DNA of 57,779 nt from Microvirga sp. (GCA_029266525.1 JAQSWQ010000044.1:1-57779), one strand, 5' to 3'; shown: positions 8,165 through 19,452, numbered from the stretch's first letter. Translations and numbers: made by a program. The notes: a model not told the origin generated them from the sequence alone.

Positions 8165-9772
8165 CTACCCCTTCTTCTCCATGTTCCAGAAGGGCACGAT
8201 CTCGGGCATGCCGATCACTCCGCTGACCGTCTTGCGCCAGGCCGAGGCGCGGAAGAACTGCCCGAGATAGAGGTGGTGCACGTAGTCCCAGGCGTTCGCC
8301 TGCATGTCCCGCGCAATGCGTTTCCGCTCCTCGAGCGTGTCGGCGAGCGCCCAGTCGTCGCGCAGCTTCTCCTGGCGCTCGTTCGACGGCCAGCCGAACC
8401 AAGCCTTGTCCCCATTCGCCGCGTGGCCGGAGAAGTTGATCGGGTTGGAGAAGGCTTCGCCGGTGGCGGTGGTCGAAAAGATGTTCCAGCCGCCGTCGTT
8501 CGGCGGCTTCTTGACGGCGCGGCGGTTAAGGACCGCGCCCCAGTCGCTCGCCGCGAGGTCGACGTTGACCCCGGCCTGGCGCAGCCATTGGGCGATGAAC
8601 ATTCCGGCGGGGTTGCCGAAGTAGTGATCGGTCGGCTGCAGCACCACGACGGGGCGCCCGTCATAGCCGCTCTTGCCGAAGAACTCCTTCGCCTTGGCGA
8701 GGTTCGGACCGCCCTTGAACCAGTCGGTGTTGGCGTCATTCTCCATGGGCGTGCCGCAGGCGAAATAGGCGCCGCATCTCTGCCAGTATTTCGACTCGCC
8801 GAAGATCGCGCGCATCACGTCGGCCTGGTTGACGAGATGCTGCATGCCGCGGCGCGCCTCGACGTTGTCGAAGGGCGGATGCAGGAAGTTCATCCGCATG
8901 AAGCCGATATGGCCGGTCTTGTTGAGGACTCGGATCTCGAGGTTCTGGTCCTTCTCGAGGTCGGGCACGAGGTCCTGCGGCGGCACCTCGAAGAAATCGA
9001 TCTCGCCGTTCTGGAGCGCCGCGAGCGAGGTCTGCTCGTCGCCGATGTTCTCGAATACGACGCGATCGACCTTCACCACCTTGCCGCCGGCAAGGCCCGA
9101 GGCGGGCTCGGAACGCGGAACGTAATTCGGGTTGCGGTCGTAGACGTAGCGGTTGCCGGGCCGCGTCTCGTCCCGATTGTAGAGGAAAGGCCCGGAGCCG
9201 ACGGTCTCGCGGATCTGCTGGTTCGGGTCGCTCTCCGCCTCCTTCTTCCGCATCATCCAGCAATTCGAGGTCGAGAGCTTCGCGAGCGCGCCGATCAGGA
9301 GCCCGTAGGGCTCCGACAGAACGATGCGGAAGGTCTTGTCATCGACGACGGGCGTGTCCGTGACCCGCCGGAAGAGGTGTTGGCCGGCGCCGTCGCGCAC
9401 CGCCCAGCGGCGCAGCGAGGCGACGCAGTCATCGGCCATCACCGACGTGCCGTCCGAGAACTTGAGCCCCTCGCGGAGCTCGAAGGTGTAGCTGCGCTTG
9501 TCGTCCGACACGCGCCATTTGCCGACCATCTGCGGCCGCGGCTCGAAATTCGCGTCCATCGCGAAGAGCGCGTCGTAGATCATCGCGCCGTGATAGGCGG
9601 TGATGTTCGCGGTCGTCCAAATCGGATCCAAGACGCGCAGATCCGCGTGCATGACCGCCCGGATCGTGCGTGCCCGCGCGGGCTGCGCCTGCGCGCGGAT
9701 GATCCCGGGCGCTCCGGTCGCCGTCACGGCCGCCAAGCCGCCGGCCAATACGCCTCGCCGCGTGGTTCTCAT
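8165..9772 (-). CDS. ABC transporter substrate-binding protein, family 5 (DppA/OppA type)
   Basis: Periplasmic ligand receptor of 535 residues that delivers peptides or similar solutes to the importer downstream. The N-terminus RTTRRGVLAGGLAAVTATG has the twin-arginine and hydrophobic core of a Tat signal, with a likely cleavage at IIRAQA. Family-5 landmarks follow: ITAYHGAMIYDALFAMD, KLSDGTSVMADDCVASL-type substrate lobe, then FDNVEARRGMQHLVNQ. First gene of the leftward operon; 205 bp separate it from the aconitase stop. The substrate is undetermined: dipeptides, oligopeptides, nickel and glutathione are all handled by this family. Confidence 0.93.
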   Translation of the reverse strand: MRTTRRGVLAGGLAAVTATGAPGIIRAQAQPARARTIRAVMHADLRVLDPIWTTANITAYHGAMIYDALFAMDANFEPRPQMVGKWRVSDDKRSYTFELREGLKFSDGTSVMADDCVASLRRWAVRDGAGQHLFRRVTDTPVVDDKTFRIVLSEPYGLLIGALAKLSTSNCWMMRKKEAESDPNQQIRETVGSGPFLYNRDETRPGNRYVYDRNPNYVPRSEPASGLAGGKVVKVDRVVFENIGDEQTSLAALQNGEIDFFEVPPQDLVPDLEKDQNLEIRVLNKTGHIGFMRMNFLHPPFDNVEARRGMQHLVNQADVMRAIFGESKYWQRCGAYFACGTPMENDANTDWFKGGPNLAKAKEFFGKSGYDGRPVVVLQPTDHYFGNPAGMFIAQWLRQAGVNVDLAASDWGAVLNRRAVKKPPNDGGWNIFSTTATGEAFSNPINFSGHAANGDKAWFGWPSNERQEKLRDDWALADTLEERKRIARDMQANAWDYVHHLYLGQFFRASAWRKTVSGVIGMPEIVPFWNMEKKG

Positions 9773-9919
9773 GCCCGCCCTCCCCGGTCGTCGCCAGCGG
9801 GATTAGGGCATGCGAGGCGGATGGGGGCAAGCGGGCGTTGGCGCCCGCAACGTAAGGTCCCGGTCCTCCCGGCCGGAGCGAAGCGGAGAGCCGGGCCCCA
9901 TCTCTCGCACTCCGGTGCT

Positions 9920-9960
9920 GCGGGCCCGGGATAGCCGCTGCGCGGCTTCCGGGACGACCG
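9920..9960. repeat. intergenic hairpin between aconitase and peptide-transporter operons
   Basis: CCCGGGATAGCCG and CGGCTTCCGGG pair around a CTGCG loop, and the preceding GGTCCCGGTCCTCCCGGCC / GAGAGCCGGGCCCC is similarly palindromic. This is the style of rhizobial extragenic repeats; it may also end the aconitase transcript. The 205-bp gap contains no gene that I can support. Confidence 0.45.
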
Positions 9961-9978
9961 GCGGCAAGCGCGTCGCGC

Positions 9979-12684
<2,706 letters not shown>

Positions 12685-12941
12685 GGGCTGCTCCTCGGGG
12701 GCGGTTTTCACACGAACACGCGCAGACGAGTGGCCGTCTGCGCAAGCGGCTGATGTGTTCGGCCGAAAGCGCGTAAAGATGCGCGCGCCGCCCCGGGAGC
12801 GCCCGGACGTTGATGCGCGCGAGACGGATACCACGTCATAGTGCGCGCGGCGCAGCCGGGCGCGATATAGATCATTTCCTCACCCGCCGCTACACGGTTG
12901 AAGCCGTTCCGATTTTGCGTTTGCCGCAGGGGGCCGCCGGG

Positions 12942-13538
12942 GTGCGGATCGAGGTCGAGAACCTGGCTTGCCGCCGTTCCGGACGGCTCGTCTTCCAAGG
13001 CCTGTCGTTCTCGCTCGCCACGGGCGAGGCGCTGCTCGTGACCGGGCGGAACGGGGCCGGGAAATCGAGCCTTCTTGCCATCCTGGCGGGCCGGCTTGCG
13101 GCCGAGGCAGGCGCGATCTGGGTCGAGCGACCCGGCGAGCGCACCCTTCCGGAGATGCTTCACCTGGTCGGCCACCGCGACGCGCTGAAAAGCGCACTCA
13201 CGGCGCAGGAGAACCTCGCCTTTGCCCGCGACCTCCTCGGCGATCCCGACCTGTCGCCGCGCGACGCCCTCGCCGCGGTCGGGCTCGGGCAGGCGGCCGA
13301 GCTGCCGGTCGCCTATCTCTCGGCCGGCCAGCGCCGGCGCGTCGCGCTCGCGCGGCTCCTCGTCGCCCGCCGGCCGCTCTGGCTCCTCGACGAGCCGACG
13401 TCGACACTCGACGCCACGTCGCAGGAGATGCTGTTCGGGTTGATCCGGGCACATCTTTCCAGCGGCGGGCTCCTCGTCGCGGCGACCCACGGCCCGCTGC
13501 CGATCGGCAGCGCGCGGGAGCTGAGGCTCGGGCGATGA
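12942..13538 (+). CDS. ccmA: heme exporter ATP-binding protein CcmA
   Basis: ATPase of the CcmABC(D) complex that releases holo-CcmE during cytochrome c maturation. About 198 residues from GTG 12942 (VRIEVENLACRRSGR), preceded by a G-rich stretch. The true start may be slightly upstream, since an open frame extends to 12810. Walker A VTGRNGAGKSS, signature YLSAGQRRRVALARLL and Walker B LWLLDEPTSTLD are present, and the protein has the short CcmA length. The stop overlaps the ccmB start (ATGA). Confidence 0.93.
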   Translation: MRIEVENLACRRSGRLVFQGLSFSLATGEALLVTGRNGAGKSSLLAILAGRLAAEAGAIWVERPGERTLPEMLHLVGHRDALKSALTAQENLAFARDLLGDPDLSPRDALAAVGLGQAAELPVAYLSAGQRRRVALARLLVARRPLWLLDEPTSTLDATSQEMLFGLIRAHLSSGGLLVAATHGPLPIGSARELRLGR

Positions 13539-14203
13539 CCCGCGCCTTCCTCGCGCTGATCGCGCGCGACCTCAGGCTCGCGGCCCGGATCGGCGGCTCG
13601 GGCGCGCTCGTGCTGGTATTCTTCCTCATGTTCGTGACCCTCGTCCCCTTCGCATTGGGTCCCGACCTGAACCTCCTGTCCCGCATCGGCCCGGCGATCC
13701 TGTGGCTCGCCGCCGTGCTCGCGACGCTTATTGGACTCGACCGTCTGTTCCAGGCCGACGAGGAGGACGGCTCGCTCGATCTCCTGCGCTCGAGCCCCCT
13801 GCCCCTCGAATTGGTGGTGGTCGCGAAGGTTATCGCGCACTGGCTCGCCACGGGCCTGCCGCTCGCGCTTTTCGCGCCGCTGTTCGGCTTGCTGGTCGCG
13901 CTCACGCCGGCCGGCATGGCCGCGACCACGGCGACGCTGCTCGCCGGCACCCCGGCGCTCACCTTCATCGGCGCCGTCGGCGCGGCGCTGACGAGCACCA
14001 TCCGCCGCGGCGGGCTTATCGTCCCGATCCTGGTCCTGCCGCTGATGATCCCAACCCTGATCTTCGGGGTCTCCGCGGCGAATGCCGCGCTCGGCGGCAC
14101 GGTGCCCTTCGTCGCGCCCTTCCTGATGCTGACAGCACTCTCCCTTGCCGCTGCCGTAATCGGCACGATGGGCGCGGCGGCGGCGCTCCGCTGGAGCGAG
14201 TGA
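13535..14203 (+). CDS. ccmB: heme exporter protein CcmB
   Basis: Membrane subunit of the CcmABC complex, 222 residues with about six transmembrane helices. Diagnostic CcmB sequence includes FLALIARDLRLA at the N-terminus, LFQADEEDGSLDLL after helix 2, and LPLMIPTLIFGV plus the long hydrophobic C-terminal half. It starts by 4-bp overlap with ccmA. The gene that should follow, ccmC, is absent: only 68 bp lie between this stop and ccmD. Confidence 0.94.
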   Translation: MTRAFLALIARDLRLAARIGGSGALVLVFFLMFVTLVPFALGPDLNLLSRIGPAILWLAAVLATLIGLDRLFQADEEDGSLDLLRSSPLPLELVVVAKVIAHWLATGLPLALFAPLFGLLVALTPAGMAATTATLLAGTPALTFIGAVGAALTSTIRRGGLIVPILVLPLMIPTLIFGVSAANAALGGTVPFVAPFLMLTALSLAAAVIGTMGAAAALRWSE

Positions 14204-14271
14204 AGAATTCCGCCGGAGTGGCGTTTCCCCGCATTGCGAGGCGATGCGCGGCTCGGCTAGATCGACCGCAA

Positions 14272-14463
14272 ATGGACCTCGGCCCCCACGCCTTCTTCAT
14301 CATCGCCGCCTATGCGGCGACGGCGCTGATCCTCGCGGCGCTGGCGTTGCGCGCATTCCTCGATCACGCGGCGCAGCGACGCGCGCTCGCCGAACTGGAG
14401 CGGCGCGGGGCTCGCCGGCGCTCGGCCGCCGATGCCCCCAACCGCGAGGGCCTGCGCTGGTGA
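14272..14463 (+). CDS. ccmD: heme exporter protein CcmD
   Basis: A 63-residue single-span protein that stabilises the CcmABC-CcmE interaction. It has the expected pattern: DLGPHAFFIIAAYAATALIL leading into one membrane helix, followed by a strongly basic cytoplasmic tail (QRRALAELERRGARRR). Overlaps the ccmG start (GTGA). Its presence directly after ccmB, in place of ccmC, is the oddity of this cluster. Confidence 0.85.
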   Translation: MDLGPHAFFIIAAYAATALILAALALRAFLDHAAQRRALAELERRGARRRSAADAPNREGLRW

Positions 14464-15071
14464 ACGGCCTTTCGCCAACGACGACGGCGCCGGACACGCT
14501 CGAAGGCGCGAAGCCGCGGCTGCGGCTGCTGCATCTCCTGCCCGCGCTGGTCTTCCTGGCGCTCGCCATTGTGTTCCTGATCCGGCTCTACTCCGGCGAT
14601 CCCTCGAAGGTGCCATCGGCCCTGATCGGGCGCCCCGCCCCGAGTTTCGCGCTCGAGCCGCTCGCCGGCGCCTCCCAGAACGGACAGCCCCTGCCGGGGC
14701 TTGCGAGCGACGACCTCAAGGGCAAGCTCACGGTGGTGAACGTCTGGGCCTCCTGGTGCGCGCCCTGCCGGCAGGAGCATCCGGTCCTGATGGAGCTCGC
14801 GAAGGACTCGTCGCTTCGGGTCGTCGGCATCAACTATAAGGACACGCCCGAGAACGCGCGCCGCTTCCTCGGCGCCTTCGGCAACCCCTTCGCGGCGGTC
14901 GGCGTCGATCCGGGCGGTCGTGCCGCGATCGATTGGGGCGTCTACGGCGTGCCCGAGACCTTCGTGGTGGGGCCGGACGGCACCATCCGCTACAAGCATA
15001 TCGGCCCGATCCTCCCCGAGCAGATGCTGTGGTTCCGCCAGCAGCTCCGGAAGGCCGCCGCACCGGGCTGA
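14460..15071 (+). CDS. ccmG: thiol:disulfide interchange protein CcmG (DsbE)
   Basis: Membrane-anchored periplasmic thioredoxin-like protein of 203 residues that reduces apocytochrome c before heme ligation. GTG 14460 overlaps the ccmD stop. One N-terminal anchor (LLPALVFLALAIVFLIRLY) precedes the TlpA/DsbE domain. The redox motif is WASWCAPCRQE, and GVYGVPETFVV carries the cis-Pro loop. The family's central insert GINYKDTPENARRFL is present. Last gene of the ccm set. Confidence 0.95.
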   Translation: MNGLSPTTTAPDTLEGAKPRLRLLHLLPALVFLALAIVFLIRLYSGDPSKVPSALIGRPAPSFALEPLAGASQNGQPLPGLASDDLKGKLTVVNVWASWCAPCRQEHPVLMELAKDSSLRVVGINYKDTPENARRFLGAFGNPFAAVGVDPGGRAAIDWGVYGVPETFVVGPDGTIRYKHIGPILPEQMLWFRQQLRKAAAPG

Positions 15072-15118
15072 TCCGGGCGGCTGCTTGACGCTTCTGGCAG
15101 CCCGCGTACGACAGCAGC

Positions 15119-16579
15119 ATGACCGTCCACGCCAAGCCCTCGGCACAGCTGCTCGACGTGCTCTCCGCCCGGCTCGGCGAGCCGCATGTCATCACCGACC
15201 CCGGGCAGATGGCGGGCTATCTGGTCGAGAGCCGTAATCTCTACCGCGGCACAGCGCTTGCCGTGGTGCGGCCGGGCTCGACCGGAGAGGTGGCCTTCAC
15301 GGTCGGCGAATGCGCTAAGGCGGGCGTCGCGATCGTGCCGCAGGGCGGCAACACGGGGCTCGTGGGGGGTGGCGTGCCCTTCGGCGGCCTCGTGCTCTCG
15401 CTCGCCCGTCTCGACCGCATCCGTGAGATCGATCCCGTCAATGCCACCATGACGGCGGAAGCCGGCTGCATCCTGCAGAACGTGCGCGCCGCGGCCGGCG
15501 AGACGAACCTGCTCTTTCCGCTCTGGCTGCCGTCGGAAGGCTCCTGCCGCATCGGCGGCAATCTCGCCACCAACGCCGGCGGCGCCAACGTCCTGCGCTA
15601 CGGCAACACGCGCGACCTCGTGCTCGGGCTCGAGGTCGTGCTCGCCGACGGGCGGGTGTGGAACGGACTGAAGGGCCTGCGCAAGGACAACAGCGGCTAC
15701 GACCTCAAGAACCTCTTCGTCGGTTCGGAGGGCACGCTCGGCATCATCACCGCCGCGGTGCTGAAATTGCTGCCGAAACCCCATGTCAAAGCGACGGCCT
15801 TCGTCGGCTGCGCCTCCGCCCGCCGCGCGCTCGAGCTGTTCGCGCGGCTGCGCCAGAGCGACGACGACACTCTTACCGCCTTCGAGTACATGCCGGATTT
15901 CGCGCTCTACATGGTCCTGAAGCACGGGCGCGGCACGGTGCGCCCCCTGGTCGGCGAGCACGCCTCTTACGCTCTGATCGAGCTCTCATCTCCCGACGCC
16001 AAGGCCGACCTGCAAGGCCGGCTAGAGACGGTTCTCGGAGAGGCGATCGAGGCCGGCCTTGTCGAGGACGCGACCATCGGCGCGAGCGAGACGCAGAACC
16101 AGGCGCTGTGGCGCCTGCGCGAGACGCTCTCCGAGGTTCAGGGCCTCGAGGGCGGCTCGATCAAGCACGACGTCTCGGTACCGGTCTCGCGGGTTGCCGA
16201 TTTCATCGAGGAGGCGGAGGCGGCCTGCGCGACGGCGATGCCCGGCGTTCGCCCCTGCGCCTTTGGCCATGTCGGCGACGGCAACATCCACTTCAACATT
16301 TCGCAGCCGCTCGGCATGGACAAGGCGGCTTTCCTGGCCCAGTGGCCGACCTTCAACCGCCTCGTCCATGACATCGTCGCGTCGATGAACGGCTCGATCT
16401 CGGCCGAGCATGGCATCGGGCTGATCAAGCGCGACGAGCTCCTGCACTACAAGGACCCGGTCGCGCTCGATCTCATGCGGACGCTCAAGCGCGCCCTCGA
16501 CCCGGCGAACATCCTCAATCCCGGCAAGGTCCTGGCGCTCGACGAGGACGCGCCGCCGGCCCTGCCCTCTCCCGAATAG
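15119..16579 (+). CDS. FAD-binding oxidoreductase, D-2-hydroxyacid dehydrogenase type (GlcD-like)
   Basis: Flavoenzyme of 486 residues with an N-terminal FAD-binding type 4 (PCMH) domain and a C-terminal FAD-linked oxidase domain. FAD pocket signatures are VPQGGNTGLVGGGVP, GSCRIGGNLATNAGG and FVGSEGTLGI. The C-terminal active-site signatures are GHVGDGNIHFNI and SAEHGIG. The pattern matches D-2-hydroxyglutarate/D-lactate dehydrogenases that pass electrons to ETF or quinone. It abuts the sugar kinase gene by 1 bp, so the two are probably cotranscribed. The actual substrate is not determined by sequence. Confidence 0.9.
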   Translation: MTVHAKPSAQLLDVLSARLGEPHVITDPGQMAGYLVESRNLYRGTALAVVRPGSTGEVAFTVGECAKAGVAIVPQGGNTGLVGGGVPFGGLVLSLARLDRIREIDPVNATMTAEAGCILQNVRAAAGETNLLFPLWLPSEGSCRIGGNLATNAGGANVLRYGNTRDLVLGLEVVLADGRVWNGLKGLRKDNSGYDLKNLFVGSEGTLGIITAAVLKLLPKPHVKATAFVGCASARRALELFARLRQSDDDTLTAFEYMPDFALYMVLKHGRGTVRPLVGEHASYALIELSSPDAKADLQGRLETVLGEAIEAGLVEDATIGASETQNQALWRLRETLSEVQGLEGGSIKHDVSVPVSRVADFIEEAEAACATAMPGVRPCAFGHVGDGNIHFNISQPLGMDKAAFLAQWPTFNRLVHDIVASMNGSISAEHGIGLIKRDELLHYKDPVALDLMRTLKRALDPANILNPGKVLALDEDAPPALPSPE

Positions 16580-16580
16580 G

Positions 16581-17504
16581 ATGAAGACGCTCGATATCCT
16601 CTCCCTCGGCGAGCCGCTGATGGAATTCGCCGAGGTGGAGCGAGGCGGCGAGCGCCTGTTTCTGCCAGGCTTCGGCGGCGATTCCTCGAACGCTGCCATC
16701 GCCGCGGCCCGGCAGGGCGCCAAGGTCGGCTATTTCACGGCGGTCGGCGACGACGCTTTCGGCCGCGACTTCCTGGCCCTGTGGGACCGCGAAGGCGTCG
16801 ACCGCTCCCCGGTGATCGTGCGCCCGGGCGCGCGCACCGGCATCTACTTCATCTCCTACGGCCCAGAGGGCCACGTCTTCAGCTATTACCGCGCAGGCTC
16901 CGCGGCCGCGCAGGTGCTGCCCGCGGAGCTGCCGCTCGGGGCGATCGCAAGCGCGCGGGTGCTGCACCTTTCCGGCATCAGCCAAGCCATCTCGACTGGG
17001 TGCGCCGACGCCGGCTTTGCTGCAGTCCGCCACGCCCGAGCGAACGGCACGATCGTGAGCTACGACACCAATCTGCGCCTGCGCCTGTGGCCGCTCGACC
17101 GTGCTCGCGCCGTGGTCCAGGCCGCGTCCGCGCTCGCCGACATCGTGCGCCCGAGCATCGACGACGCCGGGCAGCTCACCGGGCTCGATGAGCCGGGCGC
17201 CATCGCAGACCTCTATCTCGGGCTCGGCTGCCGGATCGTAGCTCTGACGCTTGGGCCGGAAGGGACGCTTGTTGCGACCGCGGAACGGCGCGAAACGGTG
17301 CCGGGACGGCGCGTCGAGGCGGTCGACGCGACCGGCGCCGGGGACACCTTCACGGGCGCCTTCCTGGCCGACTGGCTTGTCCACGGCGATCCCTTCCGCG
17401 CCGCGGCTTACGCCAATGCCGCCGCAGCGCTGAAAACGCTGGGCAAGGGGGCCGTTGCTCCCATTCCGCGACGGCCGGCGGTCGAGGCCTTCCTCGCCCG
17501 CTGA
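16581..17504 (+). CDS. kdgK: PfkB-family sugar kinase, probable 2-dehydro-3-deoxygluconate kinase
   Basis: Ribokinase-fold enzyme of 307 residues. The N-terminus DILSLGEPLMEF and GGDSSNAAIAAARQGAKVGY are typical of KDG kinases. The C-terminal PfkB signature DATGAGDTFTGAFLA contains the catalytic Asp and anion hole. KDG kinase would phosphorylate 2-keto-3-deoxygluconate for the Entner-Doudoroff pathway. The assignment over other PfkB kinases rests on the GEPLMEF-type start and SYDTNLRLRLWP, which is the KdgK-like pattern. Starts 1 bp after the FAD oxidoreductase gene. Confidence 0.82.
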   Translation: MKTLDILSLGEPLMEFAEVERGGERLFLPGFGGDSSNAAIAAARQGAKVGYFTAVGDDAFGRDFLALWDREGVDRSPVIVRPGARTGIYFISYGPEGHVFSYYRAGSAAAQVLPAELPLGAIASARVLHLSGISQAISTGCADAGFAAVRHARANGTIVSYDTNLRLRLWPLDRARAVVQAASALADIVRPSIDDAGQLTGLDEPGAIADLYLGLGCRIVALTLGPEGTLVATAERRETVPGRRVEAVDATGAGDTFTGAFLADWLVHGDPFRAAAYANAAAALKTLGKGAVAPIPRRPAVEAFLAR

Positions 17505-17592
17505 CCGCTTCTGCCCGGATGCAGGGCGCTCCGGCAAGAACTCCGAAGCGGCTTGGCCGTTTATGCCCAGGCGCAGCTTGGGAACCACGAAC

Positions 17593-18006
17593 ATGCACCT
17601 GCACCCTCGGCGTTGGCGTTACGGCTACGCCTGGATCACGCTCGGCTTCTTCGCTTTCTCGCTCGTCGGACACTGGCTGTTTGCCTGGTTTGCCTACACC
17701 AGCGAACAGGTCGCCCATAACCAGCCGATCCAGGTTTCGGACTACCTCATCCAGACCCTGCGGGACACCCTGGAGAATTGGCAGTCCGAGTTCCTGCAGC
17801 TGCTTTGGCAGGTGGGCGGGCTCGCGATCCTCCTGCATCTCGGCTCGCCGCAATCCAAGGAGGGCAATGACCGCGTCGAGGAGAAGATCGACGCCATCCT
17901 GCGCCGGATCGATCCCGAGAGCGGAGACCGGACGATCGCAGAGCTTGACCGCCGCTTCGAGCGGCAGCCCGACGACCCGCCGGAGCACCGCTTCCGCGGA
18001 GCGTAG
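17593..18006 (+). CDS. small membrane protein, DUF6766-like
   Basis: A 137-residue protein from ATG 17593. N-terminal RRWRYGYAWITLGFFAFSLV forms the first membrane helix. A WFAYTSEQVAHNQPIQ loop is followed by a helix in WQSEFLQLLWQVGGLAILLHL, and then a charged cytoplasmic tail. The SEFLQLLWQVGGLA segment is the recognisable part of the family. Function unknown. The sRNA gene on the opposite strand ends just past its stop. Confidence 0.72.
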   Translation: MHLHPRRWRYGYAWITLGFFAFSLVGHWLFAWFAYTSEQVAHNQPIQVSDYLIQTLRDTLENWQSEFLQLLWQVGGLAILLHLGSPQSKEGNDRVEEKIDAILRRIDPESGDRTIAELDRRFERQPDDPPEHRFRGA

Positions 18007-18017
18007 GCGCGAGAGCA

Positions 18018-18106
18018 AGAAAAGGGGCCGCACCGGGGTGCGGCCCAAGTCTAGGGAGGAAACGCCCAAGAGGGCGAGGCAGAGGTTACGCTGCATTGCA
18101 CAACGA
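18018..18106 (-). ncRNA. mmgR: MmgR/suhB (alpha-r8) family small regulatory RNA
   Basis: Read leftward, the segment begins near TTGTGCAATGCAGC. It forms a small hairpin (GCCCTCTTGGGC), then exposes the unpaired decamer TTTCCTCCCT, and ends in a strong intrinsic terminator (arms GGGCCGCACC / GGTGCGGCCC, 18025-18046) with a CTTTTCTT tract. This order matches the alpha-r8 sRNA family, whose C/T-rich decamer pairs with ribosome binding sites; in Sinorhizobium meliloti MmgR restrains polyhydroxybutyrate/phasin accumulation. Length about 89 nt. The 5' end is estimated. Strand choice rests on the terminator T-tract. Confidence 0.8.
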
Positions 18107-18367
18107 AAGCAACCCCCCAAGACGGGCCAGGGGCGGCGAAGCGCGAGGCTTGGTTTGAAATTGCAGAAAATTGAAGCCTAACGCCTTTTCGTTCGGCGCC
18201 GTACGGTCACATATTGCGCTTTCTTGATCGTTTTGGGCTCATTCCATGTTCTTCGCACATGCGAGATATTCGTCGCACGCGGTTGCCGTCGGGCCGGGCC
18301 GCGCCCAGCTTAGGTGTAACAAAAGAGCCGGAAACGCTTCGATTCGAGGGCCATGAGGAGAAACACC

Positions 18368-18604
18368 ATGGCTCCAACTTTCCTCCACCCGGTCTCGGCG
18401 TCGTTCTTCGACGGCGATCCGGTCCGTTCCGGGGTGCTCCCCCGGGCTCGCGCCTTCCTGCATCGCCTCGGCGAGGCCATCACGGCATCGCGCCGCGCGC
18501 AGGCCGAGCGCGAGATCGCCCGCTTCATCGAGGGCCAGGGCGGCCGCCTCACCGACGAGGTCGAGCGCGAGATCTCGCGCCGCTTCGGCTCTCCGGCGCT
18601 GTGA
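18368..18604 (+). CDS. small hypothetical protein
   Basis: A 78-residue protein from ATG 18368, preceded by AGGAGAAAC as a good ribosome binding site; an in-frame ATG at 18353 is less likely. Predicted soluble and mostly helical: HRLGEAITASRRAQAEREIARFIEGQGGRLTDEVEREISRRF, with heptad-like charged spacing. No family recognised with confidence; its size, basic charge and position resemble DUF1127-type small proteins without their motif. Followed 8 bp later by another small gene. Confidence 0.6.
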   Translation: MAPTFLHPVSASFFDGDPVRSGVLPRARAFLHRLGEAITASRRAQAEREIARFIEGQGGRLTDEVEREISRRFGSPAL

Positions 18605-18612
18605 GGTCCCCG

Positions 18613-18780
18613 ATGGCGATCGCAACGCTCACGCGCGACCTCGCGCCCCAGTCCATCCGCACCGGCCCAAGCCTGCCTCGCCGGATGCTCCTGCTTCTTG
18701 TTGTCGTCGGCGAGGTCTGGGCCGAGATGCAGGCCATGCGCCGCGAGGCGCAACGCCGCTACCCGCATCTCGAACTCTAG
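18613..18780 (+). CDS. very small hypothetical protein (55 aa)
   Basis: A 55-residue frame from ATG 18613, 8 bp after the previous stop and followed at once by a strong hairpin terminator, so it is probably the second gene of a two-gene transcript. Sequence features are an Arg/Pro-rich start, a short hydrophobic stretch (RMLLLLVVVGEVW) and a charged tail (MRREAQRRYPHLEL). No family recognised. The terminator right after the stop is the main support for it being real. Confidence 0.5.
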   Translation: MAIATLTRDLAPQSIRTGPSLPRRMLLLLVVVGEVWAEMQAMRREAQRRYPHLEL

Positions 18781-18790
18781 GCGTTCTCCC

Positions 18791-18816
18791 TGACCCGGCG
18801 CGTTCGCGCCGGGTCA
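18791..18816. terminator. 12-bp perfect hairpin between convergent genes
   Basis: TGACCCGGCGCG and CGCGCCGGGTCA pair perfectly around a TT loop. It lies between the rightward small genes and the leftward SGNH hydrolase gene, whose stop codon is part of the right arm. No long T tract is seen on either side, so efficiency is uncertain. Confidence 0.65.
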
Positions 18817-19452
18817 TCGGATAAAGACCTCGCTCCGCCGCCGCGCGAAATCATGCTCCGCGACGAGCAATGCGATCGCGGCGGCGATCTTCTCGCCGCC
18901 GTGCGCCGAGGGCTCGATCGGATTGGCATAGTCCGCGTGCTCGTCGCAGATCAGGCGCAGGTCGAGGAGCGGCAAGCCGTGCGCGAAGGCGGCCCGGACG
19001 ACCACGTCGTTGAACAGCGTGAGCGCCGTTACGGCGAGGCGCTGCAGGCGGGGATCGGGGAAGCGCGGATCGTAGATCGTGCAGAGCGCCGTCGGCCTGC
19101 CGGCAGCAAGAACGGCGCGGAGCATCGCGCGGTAGCTTTCCCGGAAGGCGTCGCCGATCTCGGCAAGCCGCATCAACGTGTCGGCGATCGAGCGCGACGA
19201 AGCCTCGAGGACGTCTATCCGCCCGAGTGCGTCGTTGCCGCCGGCGCTCACGACCAGATGCGTCGTATCGCCTGGAATTCGCGCGAGCTGAGCCGGCACG
19301 CCTGCGGTGGTCGCGCCGTCCACCGCACGCAGGGTCGCCCGATCGCTCCGCGGTAGCCGCGCGTGGAGCTGGCGCACGACGTCCGGCTCACCGGGCCGGA
19401 CATAGGATCGATTATCGAAAATCGAGTCGCCAAGAAGGACGATGTGGGCCAT
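18814..19452 (-). CDS. SGNH/GDSL hydrolase family protein
   Basis: Esterase/lipase-like hydrolase of 212 residues from ATG 19452, which has a GCGGAG site upstream. Block I is HIVLLGDSIFDNRSYV (the GDS nucleophile). Block III is the Asn in SAGGNDALG. The C-terminal PIEPSAHGGEKIA takes the place of the DxxH block, with His conserved. There is no signal peptide from this start, so it is probably cytoplasmic; the substrate is unknown. Convergent with the small-protein genes and divergent from gltB. Confidence 0.82.
   Translation of the reverse strand: MAHIVLLGDSIFDNRSYVRPGEPDVVRQLHARLPRSDRATLRAVDGATTAGVPAQLARIPGDTTHLVVSAGGNDALGRIDVLEASSRSIADTLMRLAEIGDAFRESYRAMLRAVLAAGRPTALCTIYDPRFPDPRLQRLAVTALTLFNDVVVRAAFAHGLPLLDLRLICDEHADYANPIEPSAHGGEKIAAAIALLVAEHDFARRRSEVFIR

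Noticed and set aside
7466-9934. 822-residue open frame opposite the permease and binding-protein genes
   Set aside because: Shadow frame covering parts of two real genes, no recognisable domain.
18025-18046. Hairpin read as the terminator of the DUF6766-like gene
   Set aside because: The T tract follows it only on the minus strand and the conserved sRNA pattern lies there, although it may work in both directions.
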